Assembly: GCA_048499435.1 (NCBI GenBank)
Contig: JASNZW010000004.1
Location: 1-64,000 of the forward strand
Direction: 5' to 3'
Length of the DNA: 64,000 bases
DNA from: DAOTWC01 sp048499435
Lineage (GTDB): Bacteria; Chloroflexota; Anaerolineae; Aggregatilineales; Phototrophicaceae
Numbering within the stretch: position 1 is the first letter of the stretch; every line of letters starts with the position of its first letter. Positions 17,369-26,174 of the stretch are shown here, in pieces. The translations under genes and the position numbers were made by a program. The notes beneath the pieces were generated by a model, which ran no database searches, was not told the DNA's origin, and saw nothing but the letters and a program-made list of their open reading frames with translations.

Positions 17369-17989
17369 ATGAGCGCGGAGGCTAACGAGTGGGTAAGTTT
17401 GCGCCAGGCCGCTGACATCCTGGGGGTGCACCCGGCGACCGTGCGCGCCTGGGCCGACTGGGGCGACCTGGCGGCGCGGCGCACGCGCGGCGGCCACCGC
17501 CGCTTCCGCCGGGCGGATCTGGAGCAGTACGCTCAGCAGCAGGGCGAGCCGCAGCCGGCCGAGGTGCAGGTGATCATCCAGAGCGCGCTGGGGCAGATGC
17601 GGATGGAGGTGGGCGGCGGCACGCTGGCGTCGGTGGCGTGGTACGAGGCCATGAGCGAGGTCACGCGCGAACGGATGCGCCAGCAGGGCCGCAAGCTGCT
17701 GGCGGAGCTGCGCGCGTTTCTGGCGCAGGGCGCGCCAGACAGCGGGCTGGCCGCCGCGATCAGCATCGGCAAAGAGTACGCCAGGGTGCTGCACGGCGAC
17801 AACCTGACGCTGCCGCAGGCGATGCGCGGCTTCTTCTACTTTGGCGACTTCGTAATTAACTCGATCCTGACGTGGACGGAACTCACGCCGCCGCACAACC
17901 CGGCGGAGTGGGGCCGTCTGCTGCGCGACGTCAACACCTTCACCAACGCCATGCTGCTGTCAATCGTGGAATACTACGAGGAAGAATAA
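17369..17989 (+). CDS. MerR-type HTH regulator with helical C-terminal domain
   Basis: A 206-residue protein. Residues about 8-55 form a winged helix-turn-helix of the MerR/excisionase kind: SLRQAADILGVHPATVRAWA, then the wing RRTRGGHRRFRRADLEQY. The remaining 150 residues are largely helical and resemble a ligand or stress-sensing domain of the RsbR N-terminal kind, with the motif LHGDNLTLPQAMRGFFYF; this second match is only a resemblance. The gene is followed three bases later by dprA, so the two are probably transcribed together. No effector is obvious. Confidence 0.75.
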   Translation: MSAEANEWVSLRQAADILGVHPATVRAWADWGDLAARRTRGGHRRFRRADLEQYAQQQGEPQPAEVQVIIQSALGQMRMEVGGGTLASVAWYEAMSEVTRERMRQQGRKLLAELRAFLAQGAPDSGLAAAISIGKEYARVLHGDNLTLPQAMRGFFYFGDFVINSILTWTELTPPHNPAEWGRLLRDVNTFTNAMLLSIVEYYEEE

Positions 17990-17992
17990 CGG

Positions 17993-18847
17993 GTGTCCAG
18001 CGAACGCGCGGCCTGGATCGCCCTCAGCGCCGCTGACCACATTGGCATCAGGCTGCTGCGGACGCTGACGGCGCACTTTGGCAGCCTGCGCGCCGCGCTG
18101 CTGGCGGATACCGGCGCGCTGCTGGCTGTGCCTGGCGTCGGGCCGGCCACCGTCCGCAGCATCCGCGCGGTGGACCTGGCCGCCGCTGAGCGCCGCCTGG
18201 CCGCCTGGCGCGCCGCTGGGGTGCGCGTCGCCACGCAGATGCCGGATGACGGCGCTTACCCCGCCTGCCTGCGTCTGCTGGACGACGCGCCGCCGACGCT
18301 GTTCGCGCGCAGCGCCTGGGAAGCGCTGGCCTGCGATGGCGTGGCGGTGGTGGGCACGCGCGCGCCGACGGCGCAGGCGCGCGCCGCCGCTCGTCTGCTG
18401 GGCTTTGAGCTGGCGCGGCGCGGGCTGACGGTGGTCAGCGGGCTGGCGCGCGGCGTAGACACGGAGGCGCACCTGGGCGCGGTGAGCGCGCCCGGCGGGC
18501 GCACGCTGGCGGTGCTGGGCAGCGGCGTGCAGCGCGTTTACCCGTCGGAGAACGCGGCGCTGGCGCAGCTTATCGCCCGCAGCGGCGCGCTGGTGAGCGA
18601 GGCCGCGCCCGATGCCGCGCCCAGCGTGCCGCGCCTGGTGGCGCGCAACCGCATCATCAGCGGCCTCAGCCGCGCTGTGATCGTCGTCGAGACGGCGGCG
18701 GATGGCGGGGCGATGCACGCCGCCCGCTTCGCCCGCGAGCAGGGCCGCCCGGTGTACGCGTTGGATGTCGCCGCCAGCGGCAACCGCGCCCTGCTGGAAA
18801 GCGGCGCGCTGCCGCTCGCGCCTGATCTGCAGGACCTGGAAGTTTAA
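17993..18847 (+). CDS. dprA: DNA processing protein DprA
   Basis: DprA (Smf) binds incoming single-stranded DNA during transformation and loads RecA. The 284-residue protein has the extended Rossmann fold with VAVVGTRAPTAQARAAARL, SGLARGVDTEAHLGAV, VLGSGVQRVYPSEN and NRIISGLSRAVIVVE. An N-terminal helix-hairpin-helix-like region (LLAVPGVGPATVRSI) precedes it. It lacks a clear C-terminal winged-helix (DML1-like) domain, which is absent in some orthologues. Start GTG 17993 follows the regulator gene by three bases; no strong Shine-Dalgarno is obvious, suggesting coupling to the upstream gene. Confidence 0.92.
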   Translation: MSSERAAWIALSAADHIGIRLLRTLTAHFGSLRAALLADTGALLAVPGVGPATVRSIRAVDLAAAERRLAAWRAAGVRVATQMPDDGAYPACLRLLDDAPPTLFARSAWEALACDGVAVVGTRAPTAQARAAARLLGFELARRGLTVVSGLARGVDTEAHLGAVSAPGGRTLAVLGSGVQRVYPSENAALAQLIARSGALVSEAAPDAAPSVPRLVARNRIISGLSRAVIVVETAADGGAMHAARFAREQGRPVYALDVAASGNRALLESGALPLAPDLQDLEV

Positions 18848-18920
18848 GGGGGCGGCCTGCTCGCCATCGGTTTTTGCGGTAAGCTGTAAGCTGGTTAACT
18901 GAACGCTGAAAGCGGATACG

Positions 18921-19397
18921 ATGCCTGATATGCTGGTGAAACTGTACACCCTGCCGGACCTGGAGCCGGCGCTGGCGCAGCAGCGCGCCGCTGGTGTGGA
19001 CGTGCGCCGGGCGCTGCCGCCGGAGAAGCACGTCGTGGTTGAGTGGGTGCGGCGCGAGTTCGGCGATATCTGGGCCAGCGAGACCGACGTGGCCTTTTCG
19101 CACCGCCCGGTCGGCTGTTTTATCGCCGCGCAGGGCCAGCAGATGCTGGGCTTTGCCTGCTACGAGACCACCTGCAGGAATTTCTTTGGCCCCACCGGCG
19201 TCAGCGAGGCGGCGCGGGGCCGCAGCATCGGCGCGGCGCTGCTGCTGGCGGCGCTGCACGCGCTGCGCTGGGAAGGCTACGCTTACGCCATCATCGGCGC
19301 GGTGGGACCGGCGGACTTCTATACGCGCGTGGTCGGCGCCACCCTGATTGACGATTCGACGCCCAGCATCCTGGGCGGGCTGCTGCGCGCAAAGTGA
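18921..19397 (+). CDS. GNAT-family N-acetyltransferase
   Basis: A 158-residue protein with the acetyl-CoA pyrophosphate loop ARGRSIGAALLLAALHALR (R-x-x-G-x-A form) and a following YAYAIIGAVGPADFY strand-turn typical of motif B in GNAT acyltransferases. The substrate is unknown. It starts at ATG 18921; an in-frame ATG nine bases later is a possible alternative. It stands alone between dprA and prfA. Confidence 0.75.
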   Translation: MPDMLVKLYTLPDLEPALAQQRAAGVDVRRALPPEKHVVVEWVRREFGDIWASETDVAFSHRPVGCFIAAQGQQMLGFACYETTCRNFFGPTGVSEAARGRSIGAALLLAALHALRWEGYAYAIIGAVGPADFYTRVVGATLIDDSTPSILGGLLRAK

Positions 19398-19428
19398 CTC
19401 GCCCCTACACCTGGTTCGCCGTCCTGCG

Positions 19429-19434
19429 TATAAT
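19429..19434 (+). promoter_or_regulatory. Candidate -10 box (TATAAT) for prfA
   Basis: A perfect TATAAT 85 bases before prfA. No good -35 box is found at 16-18 bases, so the match rests on the -10 only. The long leader between it and the start shows no structure I recognise. Confidence 0.4.
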
Positions 19435-19518
19435 CACGCTTTGCCTGTTCCCCCGGCCAGGGAGACCAGGCGGCGAAGCTCACGCGGATCTGCGGTGCAG
19501 TAGGAACGGAAAGCGCCC

Positions 19519-20586
19519 ATGTTAAACCGGCTGGCAGGAATCGAAGCGCGCTATGAGGAACTGGAACGGCTGATCAGCGACCCTGATGTGATCGCAGACT
19601 ACGCGCGCGTGGTCGAGTACAGCCGCGAGCGCGCCGGCCTGGACGAGATCGTGCGCAGCTATCGCGATTATAAAACGCAGATGGGCCAGCTTGACCAGGC
19701 GCGGGCCATGCTCAATGATGAGGACGACGCCGAGCTGCGCGCGCTGGCGGAGGAAGAGGCGGAGGCGCTGAAAACGAGCACGGCGGAGCTGGAGCAGCGG
19801 CTGCGGGTGATGCTGCTGCCCAAAGACCCGCGCGATGAAAAGAACGTCATTATGGAGATCCGCGCCGGGGCAGGCGGCGACGAGGCCGGCCTGTTTGCGG
19901 CGGACCTGTTCCGCCTGTACAGCTATTACGCCGAGGGCCGCCGCTGGAAAGTGGAGGTCATTGACCAGCACGAGACCGGCGTGGGCGGCTTCAAGAGCAT
20001 CACGTTTGAGGTGCGCGGGCAGGGCGCGTTCAGCCGCCTGAAGTACGAAAGCGGCGTGCACCGCGTCCAGCGCGTGCCCGAAACCGAAAGCCAGGGGCGC
20101 ATCCACACCAGCACGGTGACGGTCGCGGTGCTGGCCGAGGTGGACGAGGTGGATGTCGAGCTGAACATGAACGACGTGCGCGTGGATGTGTACCGCAGCC
20201 AGGGCGCGGGCGGCCAGTCGGTCAACACGACCGACTCGGCGGTGCGCCTGACGCACATCCCGACCGGCGTGGTCGTCGAGGTGCAGGACGAGCGCAGCCA
20301 GCTCCAGAACCGCCTGCGCGCCAAGCAGATTCTGCTGGCCCGCCTGTACGATATGGAGATGGAGCGCCAGCGCCTGGAGCAGGAAAGCGAACGCCGCAGC
20401 CAGGTAGGAACTGGCGACCGCTCCGAGAAGATTCGCACGTATAACTACCCGCAGAACCGCGTCACCGACCACCGCATCAACCTGAGCAGCTACAACCTGC
20501 CGCGCGTGATGGAGGGCGAGATTGACGAGTTCATTGACGAGCTGACGCTGCGCGAACAGGCGGACAAGCTGGCCGTTCACGGGTAA
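19519..20586 (+). CDS. prfA: Peptide chain release factor 1
   Basis: RF1 reads UAA and UAG in the ribosomal A site and triggers hydrolysis of peptidyl-tRNA. The 355 residues contain the catalytic GGQ in RSQGAGGQSVNTTDSAVRLT (about residue 230) and the stop-codon-reading PxT tripeptide as PET in HRVQRVPETESQGRIHTS; RF2 would have SPF. The signature KYESGVHRVQRVP and the C-terminal NLPRVMEGEIDEF also match. The N-terminal coiled coil (residues 1-100) is standard. Start ATG 19519 is preceded by AGGAACGGAAAG. Confidence 0.97.
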   Translation: MLNRLAGIEARYEELERLISDPDVIADYARVVEYSRERAGLDEIVRSYRDYKTQMGQLDQARAMLNDEDDAELRALAEEEAEALKTSTAELEQRLRVMLLPKDPRDEKNVIMEIRAGAGGDEAGLFAADLFRLYSYYAEGRRWKVEVIDQHETGVGGFKSITFEVRGQGAFSRLKYESGVHRVQRVPETESQGRIHTSTVTVAVLAEVDEVDVELNMNDVRVDVYRSQGAGGQSVNTTDSAVRLTHIPTGVVVEVQDERSQLQNRLRAKQILLARLYDMEMERQRLEQESERRSQVGTGDRSEKIRTYNYPQNRVTDHRINLSSYNLPRVMEGEIDEFIDELTLREQADKLAVHG

Positions 20587-20598
20587 AGGCCGTCCGCC

Positions 20599-23500
20599 AT
20601 GACGCTGCCCCGCCGTCTGCTGGCCTGCTGGCCCGCCGCCGCGCTGGCCGCGCTGGCGCTGCTGTTCTTTCACCGCCTGGCTTTCTCCGGCCTGATCCTG
20701 GGCCGGGGCGACACCTTCAGCTACTTCTACCCCTATTGGGCCGCCCGCGACGCGGCGCTGGCCGCTGGCCGCCTGCCGCTGTGGACGCCTGACCTGTTCA
20801 TGGGCGTGCCGCTGCTGGCGAACTCGCAGCTTGGCACGTTCTACCCGCCCAACTGGCTTTTAAGCGGCCTGCTGCCGCCCGACGGCATCCGTATCAGCGT
20901 GCTGCTGCATGTGTGGTGGGCGCTGCTGGGCGTGTACGTGCTGGCGCGGTCGGTGCTGGGCGGTGGCGCGCGCCTGCCCGCGCTGGCGGCGGCGGCTGTT
21001 TACGGGCTGGGCGGCTATGTCGGCGCGCATGTGGAGCAGATCAACCAGCTTCAGGGGCTGGCGTGGCTGCCCTGGCTGTTCTGGCTGCACCGCCGGGCGC
21101 GCGTCCGCCCGCTGTGGACCGTGCCGCTGGCGATGGGCATCGCGCTCCAGTTTCTCAGCGGCCACACGCAAACGGTGTTCATCACGGCGCTGGGGCTGGG
21201 GGTGCTGAGCCTCATCCCGCAGCGTGACCTCACCCCACGGCCCGACCTCACCCCCCGGCCCCCTCTCCATGGGGAGAGGGGGAGAGGGTCGCAAGTCCCC
21301 TCTCCTATGGAGAGGGGATTTAGGGGTGAGGTGCGCGACCTCACCCCCCGGCCCCCTCTCCATGAGAGAGGGGGGGAAGAGCAGGCGCGTGGAGACAAGT
21401 CCCCTCTCCCCACGGAGAGGGGATTTAGGGGTGAGGTGCGCGACCTCACCCCCCAGCCCGACCTCCATGAGAGAGGGGGGGAAGAGCAGGCGCGTGGAGA
21501 CAAGTCCCCTCTCCCCACGGAGAGGGGATTTAGGGGTGAGGTGCCCGACCTCACCCCCCGGCCCCCTCTCCATGGGGGGCGGTGGCGAAGGGCGCTGCGG
21601 CCGCTGCTTATCCTTGCGGCTGCGGGGGCGCTGGCGCTGCTGCTGGCGCTGCCGCAGCTTGTCCCCACGCTGGAGATGACCGGCCTATCGAACCGGGGCA
21701 GCGGCCTCAACCCGAACCAGGCGACCGCCTTTTCGCTCAACCCGCTGCTGATCGGGCGCGGGCTGCTGCCCAGCTATGACGCGCTCGTGTTTGGCGAGTA
21801 TGTCGCCTATATCGGCGTGACCGGGCTGGGGCTGGCGCTGGCGGGGGCGCTGCTGCCGCGCCGCGACCCGCTTTCGCGGGCGCGCTGGCCCTGGCTGGCG
21901 CTGGCGCTGGTTGGGCTGCTGCTGGCGCTGGGCGAGTTCAACCCGCTGTACTGGTGGCTGGCCGGGCTGCCCGGCTTCAACCTGTTCCGCGTGCCGGCGC
22001 GCTGGCTGGCGCTGTTCGCGCTGGGGGCGGCGCTGCTGGCGAGCATCGGCCTGGAGCGCCTGCTGGCCGGGGCGCTGCGGCCGCGCCGGGCGATCAGCGC
22101 AGCGGCGCTGGCGACGGCGGCGCTGGCCGCGCTCAGCACGCTGGCGGCGCACAGCCCGCAGGATGTGATCGGCCCGGCCAGCCCGACGCCGCTCACCTGG
22201 GCGCTGTGGGCGGCGGCGCTGGCCGTTCTGCTGGCGCTGCTGGCGCTGCACCGGCGGCGCTGGGCCGGGCCGCTGCTGGCCGCCGCGCTGACGCTGGAGC
22301 TGTTTCTGGCGGCGGGCGTGCTGCCGTTTAACGCGCTGGTCGCGCCGGAGACGTACAGCGCGGCGCGCTTCACGGCGCGCCAGCTTCAGGCTTATCAGCA
22401 GGGGCAGACGCCGCCGGGCCGCCTGCTGAGCGTCACTGATCTGCTGTTTGACCCCGGCGACCGCGCTGCGCTGGAGGCGCGCTACGCCCGCCTGGGCCTG
22501 ACGGACCTGGCGGTGCGCTTAAGCCTGGTCAACACCAAGCTGCAAGAGGTGCTGGCCCCCAATCTGCTGCTGGTGTGGGGCGTGCCCAGCGTGGACGGGT
22601 TCGACGGCGGCCTGCTGCCCACGCGCTATTACACCGCGTTTACGTCGCTGCTGCTGCCGGCTGACGAGCTGCGCACGCTGGACGGGCGGCTGCGCGAGGC
22701 GCTGGCGCGCGCGGCGTGTCGGGGCGCGTGCCTGCCCGACCAGCGCTGGCTCGACCTGACCAACACGCGCTATCTAGTGACCGACAAGGTGTTCGACCTG
22801 TGGCGCGACGGCGTGGCCTACGACACGCAGTTCAGCGCCAGCCTGCCGCCGGGCGCGGCGCTGACGCTGGCTGATCTGCCGCCGTTTGAGGCGGACGCGC
22901 TCGACATTCTGGTGACGCCCGACCTGGCCGCGCCGCGCGCGGTTTTCACCGGCGCGGATGGGGGCGAATCGGCGCTGACGCTGGCCGCTGGCTACCCGGT
23001 TACGGTGGACGGCTTCGCGCTCTACCGGCTGGCCGCTGATGCGCCGCTGACGCCGGCGGCGCTGGCGGTGACCGCGCCCGCCGGGCTGGTCGTCCATGCG
23101 CTGACGCTGGCCGACACGCGCACCGGCGACTTCCTCCAGCTTGTGCCCGATGCGCGCTGGCGGCGGGCGCTGTCCAGTGACATCAAGCTGTACGAGAACG
23201 CGGGCACGCTGCCGCGCGCGTTTGTCGCCCAGGACGCGCTGAACGTTCGCGACGACGAGTGGGGGACAGAGGACGCGCTCGGCCTGCTGCGCGCCGCCGA
23301 TTTCGACCCGGCGCGGACGGTGATCCTGTCCGGGGATGCCCCGGAGGCCGCGAGCGCGCTGGGCACGGCGCAGGTGACGCGCTACACGGCGGAGCGCGTG
23401 GAAGTGACAGCCAGCGCCAGCGCGCCCGCCTATCTGGTGCTGACCGACGCCTATTACCCTGGCTGGCGCGCCAGCGTCAACGGCGCGCCGACGCCCATCT

Positions 23501-23718
23501 ACCGCGCCGATGTGATGTTCCGCGCGGTGCGCGTCCCGGCGGGCGCGAGCGCGGTCGTGTTCACGTATGAACCGGGCTGGCTGCCCTGGGCGCAGCTTGC
23601 CGGGCTGGCGGCGTGGCTGGCGGCGGCGCTGCTTTTGGCCGGGGCCGGCGTCACTCGCCGACGTAGACGGTCGTCAGATACGCCAGCGCGCCCAGCGGGG
23701 TCCCATCGGGCAGCGTGA
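20599..23718 (+). CDS. YfhO-like membrane glycosyltransferase-type protein with in-frame repeat insertion
   Basis: A 1039-residue membrane protein. The N-terminal half has many hydrophobic segments with the YfhO-type YPYWAARDA and YLP-like patterns; the C-terminal extracytoplasmic part ends with the family hallmark LTDAYYPGWRASVNGAP. YfhO relatives are implicated in glycosylating lipoteichoic acid or other polymers with lipid-linked sugars. Residues about 210-328 are not of the family: they are the palindromic repeat at 21226-21580 read as LTPRPPLHGERG-type peptide, placed in a loop between two membrane helices. The frame stays open across it. The 3' end overlaps the opposite-strand gene at 23651 by 68 bases. 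Confidence 0.78.
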   Translation: MTLPRRLLACWPAAALAALALLFFHRLAFSGLILGRGDTFSYFYPYWAARDAALAAGRLPLWTPDLFMGVPLLANSQLGTFYPPNWLLSGLLPPDGIRISVLLHVWWALLGVYVLARSVLGGGARLPALAAAAVYGLGGYVGAHVEQINQLQGLAWLPWLFWLHRRARVRPLWTVPLAMGIALQFLSGHTQTVFITALGLGVLSLIPQRDLTPRPDLTPRPPLHGERGRGSQVPSPMERGFRGEVRDLTPRPPLHERGGEEQARGDKSPLPTERGFRGEVRDLTPQPDLHERGGEEQARGDKSPLPTERGFRGEVPDLTPRPPLHGGRWRRALRPLLILAAAGALALLLALPQLVPTLEMTGLSNRGSGLNPNQATAFSLNPLLIGRGLLPSYDALVFGEYVAYIGVTGLGLALAGALLPRRDPLSRARWPWLALALVGLLLALGEFNPLYWWLAGLPGFNLFRVPARWLALFALGAALLASIGLERLLAGALRPRRAISAAALATAALAALSTLAAHSPQDVIGPASPTPLTWALWAAALAVLLALLALHRRRWAGPLLAAALTLELFLAAGVLPFNALVAPETYSAARFTARQLQAYQQGQTPPGRLLSVTDLLFDPGDRAALEARYARLGLTDLAVRLSLVNTKLQEVLAPNLLLVWGVPSVDGFDGGLLPTRYYTAFTSLLLPADELRTLDGRLREALARAACRGACLPDQRWLDLTNTRYLVTDKVFDLWRDGVAYDTQFSASLPPGAALTLADLPPFEADALDILVTPDLAAPRAVFTGADGGESALTLAAGYPVTVDGFALYRLAADAPLTPAALAVTAPAGLVVHALTLADTRTGDFLQLVPDARWRRALSSDIKLYENAGTLPRAFVAQDALNVRDDEWGTEDALGLLRAADFDPARTVILSGDAPEAASALGTAQVTRYTAERVEVTASASAPAYLVLTDAYYPGWRASVNGAPTPIYRADVMFRAVRVPAGASAVVFTYEPGWLPWAQLAGLAAWLAAALLLAGAGVTRRRRRSSDTPARPAGSHRAA
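21226..21580 (+). repeat. Palindromic repeat cluster inside a coding sequence
   Basis: Successive copies of a unit beginning GACCTCACCCC start at 21226, 21244, 21337, 21442 and 21547, spacings 18, 93, 105 and 105, all multiples of three. The two 105-base copies differ at only a few positions. Units are hinged by the perfect inverted repeat GGGGTGAGGT, GCGCG, ACCTCACCCC, and contain smaller hairpins such as CCCTCTCCATG with GAGAGGG. No stop codon occurs in the gene's frame, and translated frames on both strands are also open. Confidence 0.9.
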
Positions 23719-26173
23719 CAGGCAGCTTTTCCAGCGTTTCATAGTCGTACAGGCCGGCCAGCAGCGCGTATTCCCCTGGCGCGGCGTCGCACGGCACTGT
23801 GACCGTGCGCACGTCGGGGTACAGCCGGCCAACCGTCCACAGCAGCGGCAGCAGCGCGCCGGGGCTGCCGTCAGCGCGGGCCAGGCCCATGCCGCCCGCG
23901 TCGGCCAGCGTCAGCGTCAGGCTGTAATTTCGGTCGGGCGCGCGGTCCGCGCGCCACCACGTTTCGACGGTGAGCGGCTGGCAGGGCTGTGCCTGCACGC
24001 TGTCCCGGAGCGTCCAGGCGTCCAGGCTGACCATCTCCCCAAACCGAAAGAGCGCGGCGGTTTGCGCCGGCTGGCGCTGATACAGCGTGACGACGGGGTA
24101 GCGCTGCCCGCCCCAGGCTTCCTGCCACAGCGGAGCGTAGTCTGCCATCAGCGCCTCAATGAACAGCGCCTCGTGCGGGCTGCCGGTGTGCCCCTGGATG
24201 TGCCACACCAGCGGCGCTGTGCCCAGAAACGCCGTAAACGCCGCCAGCGTGTCCGCGTCGGCGGCGGTGTCGGCTGTGAGATAGAACCGCTCGCCTTCCG
24301 GCACGTCAATCGCTGCGCCGGCCAGCCAGCCCTGCAGCGCGCAGTCTGACGCGCTGGCGCACGGCTGGCCGGTGACGCTGACGATCACCGGCGCGCCGGC
24401 GGCATAGCGCGGCGCGACGGCGGCCGCAAACGCCGCCCGCTCAACAAGCGGGTAGGCGAACGGCACTGGCCACTGTTCAAACAGCGTGTAAGCCCGCGCC
24501 GGGGCTGAAACGGCGGGGTCAATGAGCGCCGCCGGGTTGTAAGCTGTCGTGTGTTCAGCGGCCACCAGCGCGGCGGGCAGGGCGTCCAGCAGCGCGATGC
24601 CCGCCATTGACGACGCCGTGAACACCAGGATGTCGCTGTACGGGATGTGCTCGCCCGCCGCGCCGGTGTAGACGCCCGCCGGCGTAAATTCGCACGGGTC
24701 CGGGTCGCAGAAGTGCAGGCCCTTCACCCAGTCGTAATTGTCGTAAATGAACGCCAGCGCGGTCTGCGCGGTCCAGGGGGTGGAGTCGAGCATGCCGACA
24801 TCCACGCGCTCCGGGCCGGTTTGCAGCAGGAAGAAGTGCGCCGGGCGCTGCAGCCCCGGCGCCTGCGCCGCGATGCTTCCTAAAACGTACTGCTCAGCGC
24901 GGCCAACGTCGCGGAACGCCGCGTGCTGGTGCAGCGTGCGTACCACGCTGAGGCCGATCAGGGCGCTCATCAGCAGGCTGAAGACGGTGTAAGCGGCGCG
25001 CTGGCCGGCCAGCCGGCTCAGCAGCATGGCGGCGGCGCTGACGGCGATGGCAGCCCCGGCGGACGAGTAATAATAAATGCGCCAGTCCACGTAGCGGCGT
25101 GTGGTGGGCAGGTAGACCGCGATGCCCAGGAACACCAGCGCCGCCCCCAGCGCGATCAGCAGGCCGGCCCAGCGCCCCCACCAGCCGGCTGAGCGCGGCG
25201 CTTCTTCCTGGCTGGCCGCGGGCCGGGTCAGCAGGGCGGCGGCAAACACCAGCGCCGCTGCCGCGCCGCCCAGCGCCGTGTACAGGCTGTTATGGGTGAT
25301 CAGGCTGGCGGCCTGCTGCCACCCCAGCGCGAAATGCCGTTCAAACGCGACGGCTGTCCCAGACGCCATTTCGGCCAGCAGCGAAGTGCCTTCGCGACCG
25401 CCGGCAGCGATGCCCGCGTCCAGCACGCGGTTCTGGATAGTCAGCGGCTGCGCGAACATGTGATAGGCCAGGTTCGCCAGCGCGGCCAGCGGCGGCAGAT
25501 ACCACAGCAGCGCCACCCGCACCACGCGCCGGCTGATGCGTTTCTCCAGCCACACCAGCGCCAGCGGGCTGACGGCCACCAGCGCGTACCCGGCCTCGTA
25601 AGCGCTGGCGCTGATCCCCAGCGCCAGCCACATGCCCACCAGCGTGGCCGGTCGCGGCCTGTCCCAGTAGCGCACCAGCAGATACAGCGCCAGCAGGTAG
25701 AAGAAAACCGCGCCGTGAATGTGGGTGGCGCGCAGGGTCATCAGCCCGGCGTCGGCGGGGTACACGATGAACAGCGCCGCCGCCAGCAGCGCGATCAGCG
25801 CGCCGCCGGGCAGCAGCCGGCGCAGCAGCAGATAGAACAGGATGCCCTTGCCGAAGAAGAAGGCCGCGTGGACCAGGTTATAACTGACGTAGCTGCCCGG
25901 CGTGGGGTAGTGCGCCGCCGCCAGCATGGGCAGAACGCCGGGGCGCGTCACCAGCTCTGCGCCGCCCCAGGCCGGGTTCAGGCCGTCGGCGAAGAAGGCG
26001 CGCGAGATCCATTCCTCTCTGATGCCCAGTACGTTGAGGCCGAAAGGCAGCCAGAGAACCGCCGTCAGGGCGGCCAGGCAGGCCGCGGCCACCAGCCAGT
26101 GCGGCAGCGGCGGGCGGCGGGCCGCCGTTCCCGGCTGCTCCACGCCCGCGCGCCGGGTTTGCGCCGCTGGCAT
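23651..26173 (-). CDS. Large polytopic membrane protein, function unknown
   Basis: An 840-residue protein with about ten or more hydrophobic segments in its first 450 residues (for example LVAAACLAALTAVLWLPFGL and KGILFYLLLRRLLPGGALIA), then a soluble, presumably extracytoplasmic domain of about 380 residues rich in aromatic and acidic residues. The layout resembles GT39/PMT-type or O-antigen-linked membrane enzymes, but I cannot point to a catalytic motif. It starts at ATG 26173, one base after the stop of a pentapeptide-repeat gene, and its end overlaps the convergent YfhO-like gene. Together with the SDR upstream it may take part in surface glycan modification. Confidence 0.7.
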   Translation of the reverse strand: MPAAQTRRAGVEQPGTAARRPPLPHWLVAAACLAALTAVLWLPFGLNVLGIREEWISRAFFADGLNPAWGGAELVTRPGVLPMLAAAHYPTPGSYVSYNLVHAAFFFGKGILFYLLLRRLLPGGALIALLAAALFIVYPADAGLMTLRATHIHGAVFFYLLALYLLVRYWDRPRPATLVGMWLALGISASAYEAGYALVAVSPLALVWLEKRISRRVVRVALLWYLPPLAALANLAYHMFAQPLTIQNRVLDAGIAAGGREGTSLLAEMASGTAVAFERHFALGWQQAASLITHNSLYTALGGAAAALVFAAALLTRPAASQEEAPRSAGWWGRWAGLLIALGAALVFLGIAVYLPTTRRYVDWRIYYYSSAGAAIAVSAAAMLLSRLAGQRAAYTVFSLLMSALIGLSVVRTLHQHAAFRDVGRAEQYVLGSIAAQAPGLQRPAHFFLLQTGPERVDVGMLDSTPWTAQTALAFIYDNYDWVKGLHFCDPDPCEFTPAGVYTGAAGEHIPYSDILVFTASSMAGIALLDALPAALVAAEHTTAYNPAALIDPAVSAPARAYTLFEQWPVPFAYPLVERAAFAAAVAPRYAAGAPVIVSVTGQPCASASDCALQGWLAGAAIDVPEGERFYLTADTAADADTLAAFTAFLGTAPLVWHIQGHTGSPHEALFIEALMADYAPLWQEAWGGQRYPVVTLYQRQPAQTAALFRFGEMVSLDAWTLRDSVQAQPCQPLTVETWWRADRAPDRNYSLTLTLADAGGMGLARADGSPGALLPLLWTVGRLYPDVRTVTVPCDAAPGEYALLAGLYDYETLEKLPVTLPDGTPLGALAYLTTVYVGE

Positions 26174-26174
26174 G

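Noticed and set aside
21226..21580. CRISPR array
   Set aside because: Repeat units are about 93-105 bases with no unique spacers, they are translated in frame, and there are no cas genes.
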